From assembly GCF_008831285.2 (NCBI RefSeq), contig NC_045145.1, positions 2,706,723 to 2,770,722 on the forward strand: DNA of 64,000 bases, in the 5' to 3' direction. Both the position numbers and the translations under genes were made by a program. The stretch is from Nymphaea colorata. Its lineage: Eukaryota > Streptophyta > Magnoliopsida > Nymphaeales > Nymphaeaceae. The notes beneath the pieces were generated by a model. It had not been told where the DNA came from. It saw only the letters and a list, made by a program, of their open reading frames with translations, and did not search any database. Below are positions 58,500 to 64,000 of this stretch, piece after piece; positions within the stretch are counted from its first letter, which is position 1, and every line of letters starts with the position of its first letter.

Positions 58500-60851
58500 C
58501 ATATAATCTCATAAATAAACATAAATAAACTGAGATCATTCTTTGTGTTCTTCTTCCTCTTCCATGTCCACCTCCACAACCTCCTCCTCATCCTCCTCTA
58601 CCTCTTGCAGTGTACATGGTTTATTTAACCCCAAATTAAGATGATCTAGATCATCCTCTCCTTTGAAGTTAAATTCCTCACCATTCACATCCCAATTTTT
58701 ACAGTTTTTCCTTCTCTATAAAAGGATAATAATTAAGAATATAATTATCAAGTAGTCAAGTATATAGAAACGAAAAATTTACAAGACAATAAGTGTTGAC
58801 TACTTGTATTCATCATTGCTTCGTGAAAGTAACCAAAGGTTAGAATGCACATAAACTAAATCTTCCACACATTTGCTTGTAAGTTTGTTTCTCTTAATGT
58901 TGTGAATAGGTGCTCCAATTTCGTCTGAAGCATGAAGATGTAGTAGGCTGAACTAACAATGTCAAAGCAAGGTACTAAAGAGTGGGATAAGCATGTCCAT
59001 GTTTGACCCATCAAGGAATAAGTAGATATATGTCTCTATCTACCATTGCATTCATATTTTCATTTTTTTGTAGAAAAGTTTGTAAACTCATTGCAAGCTC
59101 ATTTATTTTGATATGGATCTCTAAAGATTATATTAAGACATGTCAACCTATGTCTTGATAATTCAGGATCTATATGTGGTGGGGTTCTTCCAATGCCTTC
59201 GGAGAGCCACTTTAATCCATAATACTTATGGTTCAATGAGTGTGCCATGCATTGAAGGGGTGTTGCTCTTATCCCATCTTGTTACTAATATATTGTGCCC
59301 TTGATCAAAAGAATTTGAATCTTTAAGTGCAAAGTCCTTCTTCTCATGATTGAAAATGACATCCCATAACTTTTCAATCATATTGTCCCACATCTCATAA
59401 ACACAATGAAGCATTGGCTTATCACAATCAAGAGCCCTCAACATCACCCAAATAGGCTCTGTGAATGCAAGAAAATAAGAGATTTTATCTGAAAAAACGT
59501 CATCAACAAGCAATTGTTTGATGGTTTGAGCCTTGTCATCGTCATCAGCGTGATAGAAGTTCCAATCATCAATTGTCACCATATTGATGAATGCACTTTT
59601 AACCTTCTTGATCCTCTTCATTGTAACAACTTTAGAAACATAATGTGTCTCTGCAATTCTTAACAACCTCAAATTAGTATATCTATTATAAATGGAAAGC
59701 AACCTCAAATCAGTATATCTATTATAAATGGAAAGCACATGTTGATGATTAACTATGAAGTTTCTAATGTTTTTAACATCTTTCTCCAAGTCTTCAATCC
59801 GCAAACACAATTCATAAGCACAAAGTTCTTGTTTTTTGCTTGGTGGATTGCATATGTTTTCAATGTCAAATTTAAAATATGGACTGCACAAGGCGTCCAA
59901 AAAATGTAAGGATATTCATGTTCCACTAGAAGACTTGTACCTCTACATACAAGTGCATAATCTATAATTATCTAGACAGCCTTATCATTTCCAACTTCTT
60001 CAATCAACTCTACAAATAATCCTTTCAAATACTCAGCTTTTTTAAATTCATCAAAATGCATCTATTGCTTTTAGAAAGATTGACTTATTAGATGAAATTG
60101 TAATAAAGTTAATAAGTGGATGTCTTTGAATATCTGTCCGGCCATCATAATTGAAACTCCATGTCAACTTTTGATATTGTAGCAATTTATCTATTAGATT
60201 CTTCTCTTGTTGTAGGATGATGGTTCAAAGTTTAGTGTAACATATTGAGACATGTTGTTATTTGCCAAAGATGTAACTAGATCCTTCCAATATGGATTTT
60301 TAGTTGCATTAAATGATACATAACTAGAAAAGAAGAATGTTCCAATTTTTTTATCCAATTCCTGCCTTTTTGTGAAGCAAATGTCTGCTTAATTGATTTT
60401 TGAGATGTGCGCACCTTTCTTTTTTTTTCTTGCTTTTGTATGCATCATCGTATAAGAGTACTAAAGGAATGTTAATAAAACCAGATGATTTCTCACTTTT
60501 TTTCATGTCATATTGTTCTTGCTCCTTCTTCAACTCATTCACACTATCAGTTTTGATCTTTTTACATTTTTTAATACCATAAATTTTCATTTGTAGTAGA
60601 TGTGCTTTAACTCTTGTATATGTCCCATTGAACTCCTTTGCACAAATAGAATATGCAAAGATTACATTCCTACCACCTCCAGGAGCTTTTCCTTTCCTTT
60701 CCACATAACTCCATAATCGTTGGTCCTCTTGTGACTGTGATAAATTACATGTAGCTGCAGCTCTAGATGCACAACTTGAACTTGTATTGTAGAAGTAGTT
60801 CCCTTCCTTTTTACTTGAGGCAGCCATACTATAACAAAGATAATTGAACAA
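58500..60851 (-). pseudogene. BED-finger/DUF659 hAT transposase, broken
   Basis: Minus-strand order: 60,351-60,851 has the N-terminal BED region (LWSYVERKGKAPGGGRNVIF, then YTRVKAHLLQMK). The first zinc Cys of FxCxxC is now Tyr (FAYSIC). Near 59,880-60,010 one frame reads LVEHEYPYIFWTPCAVHILN, the DUF659 end, after a stop. 59,226-59,900 continues KDVKNIRNFIVNHQHVLSIY and LRIAETHYVSKVVTMKRIKK in a shifted frame. The tail at 58,540-58,660 is acidic (QEVEEDEEEVVEVDMEEEE), as in many hAT transposases. A 39-bp tandem duplication doubles SIYNRYT(D/N)LRLL. At least one shift and several stops make it non-functional. Confidence 0.8.
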
Positions 60852-61099
60852 GCAAGTAACTTAAATATACTCGAAAAACATATAACAGCATAAAACAGAA
60901 ACAATCATAAGCTGCATAACTTATAAAAAAATTAACAAACATGTTTGAAAACTCAACAAGGGCATATGCGAAATAAACAATCCACATGAGTTCATATGAG
61001 ATTAGAGGAAATTTTTTTATGTTGTTTAGTAACAATTAGGAGTCATATCTCTTTCTAAACACATCGAACAAGTCGACAAACAAAACAAAACTACTCTCA

Positions 61100-61425
61100 A
61101 TTGAGCTTCCCAAGCTGCCAAACTCCCAAAAATTGCAGCAACCCTAAAAGTAGCCAAATGAGAAAACCTGCCTCGCGGACTCACCATCTGTCACCAATTG
61201 CTGCCCAAGCTCCTACCGGGCGTTCGTCGTCAGCTGCCCAAGCTATCAAACCCCCAAAAATTGTAGCAACCCTGAAAACAGCCAAATGATAAAACCTGTC
61301 ATTGCCGACTCACCGCCATCACCAGTAGCTGCACAAGCTCCCATTGGACGTTCATCTCCAGCTGCCCAAGCTCCCACTGGACGTTCATCTCCAGCTGCTC
61401 AAGCTCCCACCAAAAGACCAAAGAA
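61100..61425 (+). repeat. Nested tandem repeats near hAT end
   Basis: A long unit (GCTGCCAAACTCCCAAAAATT ... AGCCAAATGA ... AAACCTG) occurs at about 61,110 and 61,240. A shorter unit of about 33 bp (CAAGCTCCCACTGGACGTTC, then ATCTCCAGCTGCC) occurs three to four times at 61,205-61,410. The open frame gives AAQAPTGRSSPAAQAPTGRS, probably not a protein. Confidence 0.75.
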
Positions 61426-61622
61426 GATCGAAAACGCGAAGAAAGAAAAGTTGAGGGTCACGGGCGAAGCAGTCTATATTTTATTATGGTTTGGATCTAG
61501 TTCCAACCCGAAACCAAATCCAAATGTACCAAACTGTACCTGCATACCCGGTTTGGCACACCAGCGTACCAGTACGGATACGCAGGTCTCCCCCATGTAC
61601 CATGGAGACATAGGTTAGAGCT

Positions 61623-62559
61623 TCCCAAGTGATCTCCTACCTAAGGAATGATTTGGTACTGGAGTGTAGGAATATGAGTCCTACTTTAGAATAAAATTTA
61701 GCAACCCCATCTAAGTGATTCTTGTGAAATTAAGTGATTGTTTCCCATCTAATTGAATCTTGTGAAATTGGGTGATTGATTATGGTGTTTATAAAGTACG
61801 TTCCATGAAAATGGATATGGTAATCTACTTGTTTTTGTTTCATGACCTAGGTAAAAATGACATGCTTGTAGTGCAAGCTCTAACGAACAACATAATGGCA
61901 TCAACCCTCAGCGTCCACAACAATGATACTGAGCTCGTTGACTGTCGGCCTGATGATAAGTAATTGGTCTATCATTCAGGCCTGTTGCAGAAATGTTTCC
62001 TCCCCATGAGAGCACCAGCAGATTGACACTATCAGTCAAGTTCTCCATTTTGGCAAGACCCATTCCGTGACCATTTCTTCCTGTCATCTCAAAAGTCGGA
62101 TACCAGGCTAAAGTCAAGGATGCATTAATTCATATGCATATTGTGCCACATAAGCACCATCCTCCCCACATGATTCTCAATCACCAACTAGTAGGGAGAA
62201 CATGATTGGGGTTAGGCATAGACCTGCTATTTGCAGATGTTTCATGCATAAATTGATAATGAATAATTAGCCTTCTCTAGGTCAGGATCCTAAGAATAAT
62301 TTTTTTACTGGTTGTTTCTAATATGTTATTTGTTTAGGCATTCATGTTGTTGACATTTGTATGTGACCAATATCTTATAAATTTAGGAACCACGTTAAAG
62401 TTCTTAAACTGTATGCTGCATGTGTAAACTTGCACACACTACGATGTTCAGTATTTGGTGGTTAGTATATTTAATATGAAACTAAATTTCTTTTATGCTA
62501 AGAGATGTTTTAGGGTGTCGAACTCTTCATGACCTCCTTCAACTTAACAATTTGTTTCA
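61623..62559. other. Gene-free stretch
   Basis: AT-rich, no gene or element recognised. Confidence 0.4.
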
Positions 62560-63069
62560 TGAATGAGCAGAGGAGGGCAGCAATAAGGTTTCAATGGTCA
62601 TTGTAGGTGGGAAAGCATGAAAGCGGAGAAGGATGAAGGAGCTAAAGCTAGAGCTAATGAGATGATGAAATTATAATTTTTTTTGTATAGTTTGTTTAAT
62701 TGTAATGATTTTTTTAATCATGTAAATAGTTTATTGTCAATATCAATTTCATCATTTTTATTTAATGACTCTCTCTCGTATCGTTCCTAAAAGTCATATA
62801 TGAGTTATTAGGAATGGTCAGGGTGACTGTTCCTATACATATGTTCAAATGTAATTATGATTGGAGCTTTTAGGAACACATATTATAGACCATTCCTAAT
62901 GAGTCATTATTAGGAACGGCTGCGACTGTTCATAAAAGTACTTAGGAGCACTACTTTTGAAAATGTCATAGGAACGATCCTCCAGCTGTCCTAATTACTT
63001 TTAGAAATGGCCGTTCATACATTTAGGAATGGTTTCCGGCCGTTCCTAAAAGTATGTTTTGTTGTTGTG
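62560..63069. mobile_element. CACTA-like terminus, copy 3
   Basis: It matches the end region of the two copies at 40 and 43 kb, including upstream GGAGCTA...AGCTAAT sequence, TTTAATGACTCTCTCTC and the subterminal TTAGGAACGG repeats, and ends TTTGTTGTTGTG at 63,069. It abuts the start of the 63,070 duplicated segment exactly. Confidence 0.45.
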
Positions 63070-64000
63070 AGTTCACTTTGAAAGAAAAAACTCTGTTCAT
63101 TTACATTGACTATGTTCATTCAACGCAAATGAACCAAGGATTAAGCATGGGAATTGCAAGAAGTCGTTCAAATCTTGATCAACACTGCCCCCAAGCCTAA
63201 AGGATCTGGCCTCAGTTTAGCTACCCAATCTTGAGAATTGATTGATTAGTTTACTCAAACATGTTTGCTTTCTATTTGCGTTTATACATTTTGATCAAGA
63301 GGTTTTGTGAAAGAGTGTTCTACAACACCAATCATGGCAGAAAATTTTCCTTGACAGACATATAAACATTCCAAAATGCTTGTCTAGCTACCAAAGAGCT
63401 TTCATCATATCATCCTGCCGTACTATAAAATCTCTTGAATCTCAAAATATGGATGTGATTACTGCAATAATACATGATGTTTGACCAGAAAGATATGGAG
63501 TATGATAATCTCATCTGTGCTGGTTTGGAACTACAAGGAATGGAAGCAATAGGCATTGTCATGACTGCACTCAATTAGATTTCAACACTGCATAACCACA
63601 TTACAACAATTGAGAGGCTGAACCATTTCTCAGGCTCACTGAATATGAAAGAAGTGAAGCCTACAATCATGATGATCAGCAACATTTTTTTCTTTTAACT
63701 TAAAGCAAGAATGGTTTGCTTGCTTCAAGTGGTTTGGCCAGTAAGAGTATCAATTAGCCAAGGAGAGACCTTGTTAGGCTATTGGCTATCAGAAGCCCTA
63801 CAGCATAATAAAAAAGAATAGAAATTTGAAAGAGCAATTTCAAGGGGAAAGCCCACAAATAAAATTTTCAGATTCCTAATATTTTTATTTTAAGTTAAAA
63901 TGCAAATGTTTTGCTTACTTTAAGTGATCGATCAAAAGAGCATTAGTCAGTAAGTGAAACCTTTTTGGTAGTTTGTTGTCTACCAAAAGTTCCTATAGCA
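63070..64000 (+). repeat. Copy B of the 8,729-9,723 segment, cut by window end
   Basis: Collinear with 8,729-9,690, including the two-unit tandem repeat (from 63,697 here). No gene seen. Confidence 0.8.

Larger units (their letters stand above)
58282..61613 (-). mobile_element. hAT element with decayed transposase gene
   Basis: GTTAGAGCT occurs at 58,273-58,281 and 61,614-61,622, directly flanking the element (8-bp hAT duplication plus one matching base). The ends are related inverted sequences (TACGTCAC... and CTATGTCTCC... in reverse), further inside both rich in GGTAC and GTACGG words. The interior carries a minus-strand BED/DUF659 transposase relic and a block of short tandem repeats near the transposase 5' side. 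Confidence 0.75.

Overview
The window is nuclear DNA from a seed plant, most likely a flowering plant. It is AT-rich and intron-bearing. Plant-type Ty1-copia and Ty3-gypsy (Tat/Ogre-like) retrotransposons, hAT, Harbinger-like and CACTA-like DNA elements and long TA arrays fill most of it. Species cannot be fixed from sequence alone. The one protein-coding gene I consider intact is a four-exon GH3 gene (acyl-acid amido synthetase, 598 residues) on the + strand at 46,496-53,681.

Left part (1-10 kb): a decayed paralogous copy of the GH3 locus. It keeps only a broken GH3 exon 2 (3,626-3,734) with flanking intron, then sequence that lies downstream of the intact gene (54.6 kb onward), then a segment matching 63.1-64 kb. 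A third copy of the downstream flank sits at 84-1,475. The order agrees with an old GH3 tandem array. A 3.36-kb hAT element (4,318-7,678) with an 8-bp target duplication interrupts this copy. It carries three correctly spliceable exons of an asparaginyl-tRNA synthetase gene, so it looks like a gene-capturing (Pack-type) hAT. A second member of the same family is at 11,435-12,414.

Middle part: 11-18 kb holds a local duplication, possible SINE-like sequence and a Harbinger-like element (16,114-17,460, TAA target duplication). From 18,700 to 37,021 lies a minus-strand copia element split in its gag by a 14-kb minus-strand Tat-like gypsy element (22,586-36,547). Both are decayed; each integrase has lost catalytic residues. 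From 39.0 to 44.7 kb a 2.9-kb segment is tandemly duplicated, each unit with a CACTA-like terminus and a long TA array.

Right part: the GH3 gene, whose first intron holds a Harbinger-like MITE, a polypyrimidine block and TA arrays, and whose first splice donor runs straight into a TC microsatellite. Downstream are the flank copy, a 3.3-kb hAT element (58,282-61,613) with a broken minus-strand transposase gene, a third CACTA-like terminus, and the second copy of the 8.7-9.7 kb segment, which runs off the window end.
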